Origin: Nematostella vectensis
Taxonomy: Eukaryota; Cnidaria; Anthozoa; Actiniaria; Edwardsiidae
Assembly: GCF_932526225.1 (NCBI RefSeq)
Contig: NC_064041.1
Span: 2,740,699-2,804,698 of the forward strand
Reading direction: 5' to 3'
DNA length: 64,000 bases
Below are positions 1 to 10,700 of this stretch, one piece after another. Below the pieces are notes generated by a model. It saw only the letters and a program-made list of their open reading frames with translations, ran no database searches and had not been told where the DNA came from. Numbering within the stretch: the first letter of the stretch is position 1; every line of letters begins with the position of its first letter. The translations under genes and the position numbers were made by a program.

Positions 1-419
1 TCGTTTTCTGTATTTAACCCTTTCACTACTGAAGCCCAATGTGTGTCACATCCTGCTGTTCCTGGAGCCTAATTAGCATTCCCCACTAATTTACACACCA
101 AAACAAAACATGCATGCTCAGTAGGTTTTGGAGGCAGATTGTAAAGAATAAAGCACAGAAACAAGTAGTGCAGATAATGAAGTTTTTAATGAACCGAAAT
201 ATTGGCGTTTTTGCCACTATTGCTTAGAGCTATAATGATTTGAATTTACAATTTCATACAAAAATTCAAATTTCGCGCCATCTTCTTTACCAATGATCTC
301 AAATTTTGCATCATTTACAAGATTATTGTTTATCTTAGACACAAAATATAAATAGAACATATAATAAAGGTAGTTGTCAGCATATAGTCATAAGAAATAG
401 TGTAAAAATAAAGTCTGTA

Positions 420-2132
420 CTATGATAGTTTAGCCGTGCCATGGTCCATTTCATGGAATGCCTGGTGGCAACCTTTACGACAGAGACCGACTTTGCAGAC
501 CGCGCACTCATAGTATGTCTCGATCTTGTAGCCTTTCGGGGTCGTTTTTCCCTTCTTGCTGCAAAGAACACATGCCCTCTTCCTTCCTTCTACACGAGTG
601 GCGACATGAGCTGAGGCTGGGATGTTCTGGGGAGTTGGGGGAGCAGGGACTCGTGGGCGCTTTCTCGAGTTGAACTTAGCAATAAGCGATTGCGCTAGTT
701 CTGTCTTGAAAACGATAACAGTCCTCTTCGCCTTTCCTTGTAATTGGCGCTTAAATCCTTCAAGGACGAATGCGTTTGTCACCGCCAGATTGAATAAAAA
801 CCAAAACACGTATTTATACCATTTACGCGATTGCCAGCCCGAGGAATAAAACGATCGGAGCTGGTCCGCGCGGTCAACTCCTCCCATGTGCGCCGTGTAA
901 ACATCCGTCACCTTCGGCTTTTCGATGTCTATTTCTTCGCGGCTGCGATACTTTCTTCTCACTGTGCGACCCGGCTCAAGAGGGGAAACATTTGTCGAAA
1001 GAAGACTGACATCCCTCTTGTCGTGCCATTTTGTGAAGAGGAGCTGGCCTCGCTGACGCTGAAGCATTTCACCGGGCTTCAACTTCTCTTTGGCACATGG
1101 CGGCAATTCCCTGCGATTCACGCGCACAGTCCCGCATGCATAGGTTTTTTGATCTAGCAAGTGGTCAAAAAGCCGAACAGTAGTAAAAAAGTTATCACAG
1201 AAGATGTGTCTGTAACTGTTAAGGAAAGGCTTAGCCATATCCATAACCACATCGTAGCCGAGTCCATGGACACGCTGTCTGTTTTCTTGCCCAAGGTAAA
1301 CTTTGTAGTTGCACACGTAGCCGTTGTTCGCGTCGGCCGCCATCCATACTTTTATGCCGTATTTCGTCGGCTTTGCAGGCATATATTGGCGAAAACCAAG
1401 TCTTCCCTTGAAGGCAATCATTCCCTCATCGACTGATATGTCCTTTGAGGGCTCGTAAGCTTGCTGGATACTTTTTAAGACATCGCTCAGTACCGGGCGA
1501 ACTTTAAAGAGACGGTCGTAATCGGCGTCCCCACGTTGTGGCTCGTTGTTCGGATCGCTGAAGTGCAGGAATTGGGCGATCTCTTCAAACCTTGTCTTGG
1601 GGATCACGTCCTGAATCCCAAGGTTTCCAAATAGGGGGTTCTGGGACCAATAAAGGGCTTGCTGTGGCAAGGAATTAATCCCCATCACGAGCGCTACCCC
1701 AAGGAACATGCGGAGTTCGTCGGGAGTGACGTCCTTCCACTTCGCCAGCCGTGCCTCTCTATCGGCCTTCTGCCCGATAATAAATCGTGCATATCGGTTA
1801 GTTTCGTCAGAAATTAAACCAATAAGTTCATCCGAAAACATCAAGCTAAAATAGTCTTCAGCTTTTGCATCTTCTGATACCGTTTTCTTTAACCGTTGTT
1901 GCCCGGTGAAGTCCTCGAGGTCGAAATGCGTGAGTTGCTCCGACCAATTTTTAACACTATCTTCATCGCTCTCGTCTTCGCTTTCTTCCTCAGAAGAACT
2001 GCTTTCTTCCTCAGAAGAAAGTTCAAAACCCTGAAACTCATTTTCAGAATTGTTAACATCATCATTCTCGTCAGGATTAACACCAAAAATCGCTCTAAAT
2101 TCGCTCGCATCGATCGCTAAAGATTCCGCCAT
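420..2132 (-). CDS. piggyBac transposase, intact, 570 aa
   Basis: Cut-and-paste transposase acting at TTAA sites in the nucleus. The frame is open further upstream to 2177, but only by a GTG codon; in a eukaryote the ATG at 2132 (MAESLAIDASEF) is the likely start. In 570-aa numbering there is an acidic Ser/Glu/Asp stretch at about residues 24-58, the DDE_Tnp_1_7 core, and candidate catalytic aspartates D235 (SVDEGM), D313 (FCDNFF) and D420 (GGVDRADQ). The spacing of the first two, 78 residues, is as I recall it for the Trichoplusia ni enzyme. A C-terminal Cys/His-rich zinc-binding domain begins at C521/C524 and continues through CAVC, GLC and CH. No stop or frameshift breaks the 570 codons; stop is TAG at 420-422. 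The length is normal for the family, so the protein may be functional. Confidence 0.95.
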   Translation of the reverse strand: MAESLAIDASEFRAIFGVNPDENDDVNNSENEFQGFELSSEEESSSSEEESEDESDEDSVKNWSEQLTHFDLEDFTGQQRLKKTVSEDAKAEDYFSLMFSDELIGLISDETNRYARFIIGQKADREARLAKWKDVTPDELRMFLGVALVMGINSLPQQALYWSQNPLFGNLGIQDVIPKTRFEEIAQFLHFSDPNNEPQRGDADYDRLFKVRPVLSDVLKSIQQAYEPSKDISVDEGMIAFKGRLGFRQYMPAKPTKYGIKVWMAADANNGYVCNYKVYLGQENRQRVHGLGYDVVMDMAKPFLNSYRHIFCDNFFTTVRLFDHLLDQKTYACGTVRVNRRELPPCAKEKLKPGEMLQRQRGQLLFTKWHDKRDVSLLSTNVSPLEPGRTVRRKYRSREEIDIEKPKVTDVYTAHMGGVDRADQLRSFYSSGWQSRKWYKYVFWFLFNLAVTNAFVLEGFKRQLQGKAKRTVIVFKTELAQSLIAKFNSRKRPRVPAPPTPQNIPASAHVATRVEGRKRACVLCSKKGKTTPKGYKIETYYECAVCKVGLCRKGCHQAFHEMDHGTAKLS

Positions 2133-2180
2133 GTTTGCAGTACAGGGGTGACTGATAAGTTTTCGGTCGGCGCTCACGCA

Positions 2181-2189
2181 CCTTATACA
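2181..2189 (-). promoter_or_regulatory. Candidate TATA box of the piggyBac transposase
   Basis: On the minus strand this reads TGTATAAGG, about 50 bp upstream of the ATG at 2132 and inside the element's right end. Position and sequence suit a core promoter carried by the transposon; there is no other support. Confidence 0.35.
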
Positions 2190-2396
2190 ATGAAAAATTA
2201 TGCGCAGTTGGTGGGATTTGATTGGCTAATGTCGTAAGAACAATAGTCCACGTGTTTTCCTGCAGCATGGATTCCCTAGGGAGGAGGGGGACGATTGTTT
2301 TGAGTTGTATGCAAATTGGCCGCTTTTGGCCGCTCCAGGAAAAACGTCACATTTCCGTTTGGCCGCTTTTGGCCGTTTTGATAGTGAAAGGGTTAA

Positions 2397-2780
2397 CATA
2401 ACAGAAGTCAAACTTAGCACACAAAATGACACCAGGTCTTCAGTTTTTATAGGTTTTTTCTTTTTCCTGAGAATTTCATGGGCTGACATAGTAAGAACAA
2501 ATATTGCCCACATAATTATTGATCGGAATAAAGTACTGGTTTTCCAAATATTGTATTGCATCAATTTTTATAAGCCGGCAAAGACAAACTTTTTTGAATT
2601 TAGCGCAATTTAACCGCGTGCTCGTCGCTTGTTAGTTCCAGTTTATGCATGTTTTCAGATAAACTACATCAAATTAACTTCAAAGATTCAGAGTTAACTC
2701 TTTAGGAAAGCATATCCAAGTATTATACATAGCTATTTTTCAGGTTTAAGCGAGCTGGTTGTGATAGTCATGTCAGCACC
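2397..2780. other. Unique flank between piggyBac and array A
   Basis: No gene recognised. An open minus-strand frame over 2226-2564 runs across the piggyBac boundary, so it is a chance fusion in copy A. The same sequence without piggyBac is at 36438-36821 in copy B. The array begins at 2781. Confidence 0.6.
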
Positions 2781-3160
2781 GTTTCTACACAATACAGCAT
2801 CAACATGGCGGCAATAAAAGCACGGCTTGCATCGTCATTTCATTTCTAAATTTTAGCGGCTTTATTTCATGGATTGAACAAAACTTAACTGTCCATTTTT
2901 GCTCATGATTGTCTAATTGATTGACAATTGGCCATAATCTGTGAATTAGGGCCTATCCGCACTTGTCGAACAAAGTTTGTCTGGCCCGAACAAAAATGAT
3001 AACAAATTTTGTCTCGGCCAAAAGTTATTAGCTAAAGTACATCCGCACTTATCGGGCCAAACAAATTAATTACAAACCGCCGACGTCAATCAAAATGCAT
3101 TCTCGTATTTCTGGCGCGAATTAAATTGCACGTGTGGTTTGTTTACCTTTACAATTCGCC

Positions 3161-3571
3161 ATGCTTCCAATGAATTACATCGCTCTACTCGTGTCGTTTC
3201 TGGCAATTTATTCATATTATCGACATCAGCAACAACTTCTACTTCTTCTTTGCTATTGGCAATTTAACGTAATTCACCAGAACGTCATTTTACAACGCAT
3301 AAATCGGCGAAGACAACGTTTATTTCGACCATACTGGGTTTTGCCTCGGCCATTGCAGTCATGGTTTGAAATTCATTACCGCCAAAGAATAATTCCCGAG
3401 AATTCTTTTTATCGCCAGATGAGAATGAAACGCGTATCGTTTGACTTGCTGTTGGCAACAATTACGCCATATATACGCCGGCAAAACACGAGATTCGAGA
3501 ACTTCATTTGGTTGCTCTACAATTTGAGACTGCGATTGACCATAAATACCAGCAGGATCAAACACTTGTGA
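3161..3571 (+). pseudogene. Harbinger transposase N-terminal fragment
   Basis: From the ATG at 3161 the frame gives a hydrophobic start, then a basic RRRQRLFRPYWVLPRP stretch and RMKRVSFDLLLATITPYIRRQ. These match the N-terminal helical region before the DDE nuclease domain of PIF/Harbinger transposases (usual pattern RRRFWV...RMS...FDELL..I.P.I..QDT). After about residue 110 the sequence leaves the family pattern, and the DDE domain is absent. The coding end therefore marks an internal deletion junction. The upstream extension to 3134 starts with GTG and is not used. A stand-alone protein is unlikely to transpose. Confidence 0.75.
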
Positions 3572-3613
3572 GCCATAATAGTTGAAATAATAGTCCCGAG
3601 GAAAGTACGCCAT
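3359..3613 (-). pseudogene. Possible N-terminus of the second Harbinger gene (Myb-like partner)
   Basis: A minus-strand frame begins at the ATG at 3613 (MAYFPRDYYF) just inside the right end and runs toward the transposase fragment. PIF/Harbinger elements carry a second gene for a DNA-binding Myb/SANT-like protein. Position and opposite orientation suit the beginning of that gene, cut off by the same internal deletion. Only the first 30 or so residues, before it enters the antisense of the transposase fragment, can be original. No domain is recognisable. Confidence 0.3.
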
Positions 3614-5722
3614 GTTGTGACCTCGATTCACTCTGCGAAGATGAACTTTCCCGCGCAATTCGATCACGTTGGGTTATCAAGTAGGGTGATAATTGACAAA
3701 GCTGTCATGTTCGACATGATTTTGACGTTTGGCCTAGTTTTGTAGGGCTCCAAACCTCCCCAGCGGCGTCTTTGTAGTTTGGCCTGGCCGAACAAATTTT
3801 GTCTCAGCCGAACAAACGCATCCGCACTTGTTTCTTACAGTTGATGACAGAATTTGTGTCTAAATAAACAAGTTTTGTACAAGTGCGGATGGGCCCTTAA
3901 TCAAGTATAGCACAACAACACGAGGATTTGAGAACATCATCGAGCCGAACGAGTGGTGACTATTGAACAAATTCAAGGTGGTATTTTGAAGAATTTTCTG
4001 CATTGTTGTTCAGATGCGGCCAAAAATGCTTGCAAGAAAGTATTATTTGCTGCTATTGGTTTTGCAATGTCCAACTGGACGAGAAACAAGTTATTTTCAC
4101 TCAAACATTTGCGAATTGTTGGCAATAGTCCGATGCCATGAGTACTTACAAAAATACCGAGATGGTGGCTGAATTTATTCACCGCTAGTTCCTGCATCGT
4201 TCGCTGTTGCTCTCAAACCACTCAGATTCTCTCTCTTCGTTTCCTTTTTGCTATTTAGAAGCGCCTCAAACAAGTTTGTTCGATTGACAAGAAATTAAAT
4301 CAATTCAGAATGTTGAAAATATAAAAAAACAAAGCTCAAAGTCATTATTTGGATGATTTTTCGGTCCGATAAATGGAGTAGCTTCTTGTTCCTCAATGGC
4401 AGTACCAGTTCTGTACCAATGTTGGTCTTTGGGTCGCAAAATACCGACATTTTTCTGCTAGAAATTAGCCCACGGCCATCGTTGTTTACCGATTGTGAAT
4501 CTCTCTCTCCCAGGCCGTAAAACTCTTTTAAATCGCTATCAAAATCAACCAAAATATCATGAGTCAAGTCCATGATCTAAAGGCAAGGTCCGTGGTCGTG
4601 GATGGATTTCGAACCCGCGAAAAAGTTTTAACTTTGGATAAAAATTTTATGACGAACGATTCGTTGTGCTGACTTGAGCTGTAAGAGAGAAACGTGCAGA
4701 ATTTCATGCAGCAAAATACGGAAAATTCCCTATCTAGGCAGGAAAGGGTTAATAAATTCGAAATATTGTACTAAATCAATTGTTTATAACATCTCTTACT
4801 TATTTTACTCTAATAAACAATGAAGCAAAGTTTTATTTTCAAGTCTGTAGAATTTCAAGCACGATTTACCTAATACATTGCTTTCGACCATTTCCAATGA
4901 TCGGTGATCGCAATGTTTCAATCAGTTTCCATCGGCTCACCTATAGATCGTTGAGACCTGAACTTGGGATTATTCTGTAGTTTAACGGTTATTATATACA
5001 AACCTAAACTATATCACTATCCATTGAATTGTATTTGGTTCTTTCTGACAACTAAACACTAAGCGCATGGAAACTGAAATTGTGACACCGCTCGACAACC
5101 AAATTCTCAACTTACCACGGCAAAAAATCCCTATTGGAGGCAAAAAATCGATGTAAACAATTCTAACAACACGATGTGAAAGCTAAATCTCAATTTACAA
5201 TTGTAATCAAGAAAATGCATGTCTTTACTTACCCAATAACTAAGAGAGAACACAGCAGTGAATAGCAACACGGCAACGCCGGGAAAGGATTCGTCAGATC
5301 GACCACGCCGACTAAAAGGACGCTAAACTTCGGCTCTATTTTGTCAATCGAACACCGTTCGTAATAACCGGAAATTTCCCGAACGTGACAGTTATAATGA
5401 TCGTAATAACCGGAAATGTCCCATCAAGCCCGAATCAAACCTCAAAGTGACTCCAATTTAAAAATCTCACGCATGCGCGATACCACTCTACCGCTGCTTC
5501 TCCTGACCGCGATCCAAACCCCAAAATCAAACCGCAAAAATCCTAGCCCACCTAGATTAGTGTTGCTTTCCGTTCGCTACGCTCACTCCGAGCAATAATA
5601 CAAAACTACAGTTAATATGAATACAAGGTATAACAAATAGTTAGCTATCTAAACTAAGTATAGCAAGAGAATATTATTTACAAAGCAATTATAGTACAAA
5701 AACTAGGAATTTCTATGAGAAA

Positions 5723-7717
5723 GTTTCTACACAATACAGCATCAACATGGCGGCAATAAAAGCACGGCTTGCATCGTCATTTCATTTCTAAATTTTAGCG
5801 GCTTTATTTCATGGATTGAACAAAACTCAACTGTCCATTTTTGCTCATGACTGTCTAATTGATTGACAATTGGCCATAATCTGTGAATAAATCAAGTATA
5901 GCACAACAACACGAGGATTTGAGAACATCATCGAGCGGAACGAGTGGTGACTATTGAACAAATTCAAGATGATATTGGGAAGAATTTTCTGCATTGTTGT
6001 TCAGATGCGGCCAAAATAGGCTTGCAAGAAAGTATTATTTGCTGCTATTGGTTTTGCAATATCCAACTGGACGAGAAACAAGTCTTTTTCACTCAAATAT
6101 TTGCGAATTGTTGGCAATAGTCCGATGCCATGAGTACTTACAAAAATACCGAGATGGTGGCTGAATTTATTCACCGCTAGTTTCTGCATCGTTCGCTGTT
6201 GCTCTCAAACCACTCAGAATCTTTCTCTTCGTTTTCTTTTTGCCATTTAGAAGCGCCTCAAACAAGTTTGTTCGATTGACAAGAAATTAAATCAATTCAG
6301 AATGATGAAAATATAAAAAAAAAACAAAGTTCAAAGTCATTATTTGGATGATTCTTCGGTCCGATAAATGGAGTAGCTTCTTGTTCCTCAATGGCAGTAC
6401 CAGTTCTGTACCAAAGTTGGTCTTTGGGTCGCAAAATACCGACATTTTTCTGCTAGAAATTAGCCCACGGCCATCGTTGTTTACCGATTGTGAATCTCTC
6501 TCTCCCAGGCCGTAAAACTCTTTTATATCGCTATCAAAATCAACCAAAATATCATGAGTCAAGTCCATGATCTAAAGGCAAGGTCCGTGGTCGTGGATGG
6601 ATTTCGAACCCGCGAAAAAGTTTTAACTTTGGATAAAAATTTTATGACGAACGATTCGTTGTGCTGACTTGAGCTGTAAGAGAGAAACGTGCAGAATTTC
6701 ATGCAGCAAAATACGGAAAATTCCCTATCTAGGCAGGAAAGGGTTAATAAATTCGAAATATTGTACTAAATCAATTGTTTATAACATCTCTTACTTATTT
6801 TACTCTAATAAACAATGAAGCAAAGTTTTATTTTCAAGTCTGTAGAATTTCAAGCACGATTTACCTAATACATTGCTTTCGACCATTTCCAATGATCGGT
6901 GATCGCAATGTTTCAATCAGTTTCCACCGGCTCACCTATAGATCGTTGAGACCTGAACTTGGGATTATTCTGTAGTTTAACGGTTATTATATACAAACCT
7001 AAACTATATCACTATCCATTGAATTGTATTTGGTTCTTTCTGACAACTAAACACTAAGCGCATGGAAACTGAAATTGTGACACCGCTCGACAACCAAATT
7101 CTCAACTTACCACGGCAAAAAATCCCTATTGGAGGCAAAAAATCGATGTAAACAATTCTAACAACACGATGTGAAAGCTAAATCTCAATTTACAATTGTA
7201 ATCAAGAAAATGCATGTCTTTACTTACCCAATAACTAAGAGAGAACACAGCAGTGAATAGCAACACGGCAACGCCGGGAAAGGATTCGTCAGATCGACCA
7301 CGCCGACTAAAAGGACGCTAAACTTCGGCTCTATTTTGTTACTCGAACACCGTTCGTAATAACCGGAAATTTCCCGAACGTGACAGTTATAATGATCGTA
7401 ATAACCGGAAATGTCCCATCAAGCCCGAATCAAACCTCAAAGTCACTCCAATATAAAAATCTCACGCATGCGCGATACCACTCTACCGCTGCTTCTCCTG
7501 ACCGCGATCCAAACCCCAAAATCAAACCGCAAAAATCCTAGCCCACCTAGATTAGTGTTGCTCTCCGTTCGCTACGCTCACTCCGAGCAATAATACAAAA
7601 CTACAGTTAATATGAATACAAGGTATAACAAATAGTTAGCTATCTAAACTAAGTATAGCAAGAGAATATTATTTACAAAGCAATTATAGTACAAAAACTA
7701 GGAATTTCTATGAGAAA
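5723..7717. repeat. Representative array monomer (unit 2, 1995 bp)
   Basis: The longest open frames are under about 95 codons and lie in conflicting directions. One minus-strand frame starting with an ATG at 6568 is kept open in every monomer with few changes, but it has no recognised homology or clear splice donor. Each monomer also carries CGTAATAACCGGAAAT twice about 47 bp apart, an A-run of 7-10 near 6313 that varies between units, and one piggyBac-like end (GAAAGGG next to TTAA, near 6737-6747). Function unknown; satellite-like behaviour is the simplest reading. Confidence 0.8.
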
Positions 7718-10700
7718 GTTTCTACACAATACAGCATCAACATGGCGGCAATAAAAGCACGGCTTGCATCGTCATTTCATTTCTAAATTTTAGCGGCTTT
7801 ATTTCATGGATTGAACAAAACTCAACTGTCCATTTTTGCTCATGACTGTCTAATTGATTGACAATTGGCCATAATCTGTGAATAAATCAAGTATAGCACA
7901 ACAACACGAGGATTTGAGAACATCATCGAGCGGAACGAGTGGTGACTATTGAACAAATTCAAGATGATATTGGGAAGAATTTTCTGCATTGTTGTTCAGA
8001 TGCGGCCAAAATAGGCTTGCAAGAAAGTATTATTTGCTGCTATTGGTTTTGCAATATCCAACTGGACGAGAAACAAGTCTTTTTCACTCAAATATTTGCG
8101 AATTGTTGGCAATAGTCCGATGCCATGAGTACTTACAAAAATACCGAGATGGTGGCTGAATTTATTCACCGCTAGTTCCTGCATCGTTCGCTGTTGCTCT
8201 CAAACCACTCAGAATCTTTCTCTTCGTTTTCTTTTTGCCATTTAGAAGCGCCTCAAACAAGTTTGTTCGATTGACAAGAAATTAAATCAATTCAGAATGA
8301 TGAAAATATAAAAAAAACAAAGTTCAAAGTCATTATTTGGATGATTCTTCGGTCCGATAAATGGAGTAGCTTCTTGTTCCTCAATGGCAGTACCAGTTCT
8401 GTACCAAAGTTGGTCTTTGGGTCGCAAAATACCGACATTTTTCTGCTAGAAATTAGCCCACGGCCATCGTTGTTTACCGATTGTGAATCTCTCTCTCCCA
8501 GGCCGTAAAACTCTTTTAAATCGCTATCAAAATCAACCAAAATATCATGAGTCAAGTCCATGATCTAAAGGCAAGGTCCGTGGTCGTGGATGGATTTCGA
8601 ACCCGCGAAAAAGTTTTAACTTTGGATAAAAATTTTATGACGAACGATTCGTTGTGCTGACTTGAGCTGTAAGAGAGAAACGTGCAGAATTTCATGCAGC
8701 AAAATACGGAAAATTCCCTATCTAGGCAGGAAAGGGTTAATAAATTCGAAATATTGTACTAAATCAATTGTTTATAACATCTCTTACTTATTTTACTCTA
8801 ATAAACAATGAAGCAAAGTTTTATTTTCAAGTCTGTAGAATTTCAAGCACGATTTACCTAATACATTGCTTTCGACCATTTCCAATGATCGGTGATCGCA
8901 ATGTTTCAATCAGTTTCCATCGGCTCACCTATAGATCGTTGAGACCTGAACTTGGGATTATTCTGTAGTTTAACGGTTATTATATACAAACCTAAACTAT
9001 ATCACTATCCATTGAATTGTATTTGGTTCTTTCTGACAACTAAACACTAAGCGCATGGAAACTGAAATTGTGACACCGCTCGACAACCAAATTCTCAACT
9101 TACCACGGCAAAAAATCCCTATTGGAGGCAAAAAATCGATGTAAACAATTCTAACAACACGATGTGAAAGCTAAATCTCAATTTACAATTGTAATCAAGA
9201 AAATGCATGTCTTTACTTACCCAATAACTAAGAGAGAACACAGCAGTGAATAGCAACACGGCAACGCCGGGAAAGGATTCGTCAGATCGACCACGCCGAC
9301 TAAAAGGACGCTAAACTTCGGCTCTATTTTGTCAATCGAACACCGTTCGTAATAACCGGAAATTTCCCGAACGTGACAGTTATAATGATCGTAATAACCG
9401 GAAATGTCCCATCAAGCCCGAATCAAACCTCAAAGTGACTCCAATTTAAAAATCTCACGCATGCGCGATACCACTCTACCGCTGCTTCTCCTGACCGCGA
9501 TCCAAACCCCAAAATCAAACCGCAAAAATCCTAGCCCACCTAGATTAGTGTTGCTTTCCGTTCGCTACGCTCACTCCGAGCAATAATACAAAACTACAGT
9601 TAATATGAATACAAGGTATAACAAATAGTTAGCTATCTAAACTAAGTATAGCAAGAGAATATTATTTACAAAGCAATTATAGTACAAAAACTAGGAATTT
9701 CTATGAGAAAGTTTCTACACAATACAGCATCAACATGGCGGCAATAAAAGCACGGCTTGCATCGTCATTTCATTTCTAAATTTTAGCGGCTTTATTTCAT
9801 GGATTGAACAAAACTCAACTGTCCATTTTTGCTCATGACTGTCTAATTGATTGACAATTGGCCATAATCTGTGAATAAATCAAGTATAGCACAACAACAC
9901 GAGGATTTGAGAACATCATCGAGCGGAACGAGTGGTGACTATTGAACAAATTCAAGATGATATTGGGAAGAATTTTCTGCATTGTTGTTCAGATGCGGCC
10001 AAAATAGGCTTGCAAGAAAGTATTATTTGCTGCTATTGGTTTTGCAATATCCAACTGGACGAGAAACAAGTCTTTTTCACTCAAATATTTGCGAATTGTT
10101 GGCAATAGTCCGATGCCATGAGTACTTACAAAAATACCGAGATGGTGGCTGAATTTATTCACCGCTAGTTTCTGCATCGTTCGCTGTTGCTCTCAAACCA
10201 CTCAGAATCTTTCTCTTCGTTTTCTTTTTGCCATTTAGAAGCGCCTCAAACAAGTTTGTTCGATTGACAAGAAATTAAATCAATTCAGAATGATGAAAAT
10301 ATAAAAAAAAACAAAGTTCAAAGTCATTATTTGGATGATTCTTCGGTCCGATAAATGGAGTAGCTTCTTGTTCCTCAATGGCAGTACCAGTTCTGTACCA
10401 AAGTTGGTCTTTGGGTCGCAAAATACCGACATTTTTCTGCTAGAAATTAGCCCACGGCCATCGTTGTTTACCGATTGTGAATCTCTCTCTCCCAGGCCGT
10501 AAAACTCTTTTATATCGCTATCAAAATCAACCAAAATATCATGAGTCAAGTCCATGATCTAAAGGCAAGGTCCGTGGTCGTGGATGGATTTCGAACCCGC
10601 GAAAAAGTTTTAACTTTGGATAAAAATTTTATGACGAACGATTCGTTGTGCTGACTTGAGCTGTAAGAGAGAAACGTGCAGAATTTCATGCAGCAAAATA

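Larger units (their letters stand above)
18..2392 (-). mobile_element. piggyBac DNA transposon, apparently complete (2375 bp)
   Basis: The element is bounded by TTAA at 14-17 and 2393-2396. Its termini are inverted: CCCTTTCACTA starts at 18 and its complement TAGTGAAAGGG ends at 2392. A second, subterminal inverted pair, TTCCTGGAGC, sits at 59-68 and (complement) 2332-2341, like the internal repeats of known piggyBac elements. The right end also carries two GGCCAAAAGCGGCCAA-type repeats. It contains one intact transposase gene on the minus strand. The paralogous position in copy B (36434-36437) is the empty TTAA site, so both boundaries are known to the base. Length and organisation fit an autonomous element. 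Confidence 0.97.
2949..3896. mobile_element. PIF/Harbinger-derived non-autonomous transposon in monomer 1 (copy A)
   Basis: Terminal inverted repeats of 18 bp with one mismatch: GGGCCTATCCGCACTTGT at the left and the complement of GGGCCCATCCGCACTTGT at the right. The flanking 3-bp duplication is TTA (2946-2948 and 3897-3899), the TWA target typical of PIF/Harbinger. The other monomers read GTGAATAAATCAAG at this place, the unfilled site apart from one base. ATCCGCACTT recurs inside both ends (about 3041 and 3820) as subterminal repeats. The inside holds the start of a Harbinger transposase on plus and a second short gene start on minus, so the element looks like an internal deletion derivative. 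Confidence 0.9.

Noticed and set aside
2133..2177. N-terminal extension of the piggyBac transposase
   Set aside because: It depends on a GTG start, which is not normal in a eukaryote; the ATG at 2132 has a better context.
2226..2564. 112-codon minus-strand frame
   Set aside because: It crosses the piggyBac/flank boundary and is broken by removing the element, so it is a chance fusion.
4600..4625. tRNA B-box-like GGGTTCGAAATCC on the minus strand of each monomer
   Set aside because: No A box at the right distance and no T-arm pairing, so neither a tRNA nor a clear tRNA-derived SINE.
4780..5598. Repeated 60-66 codon frames in every monomer (such as 4780-4980 and 5416-5598)
   Set aside because: They recur only because the monomer recurs; some start with TTG or GTG, composition is not gene-like, and no homology is recognised.
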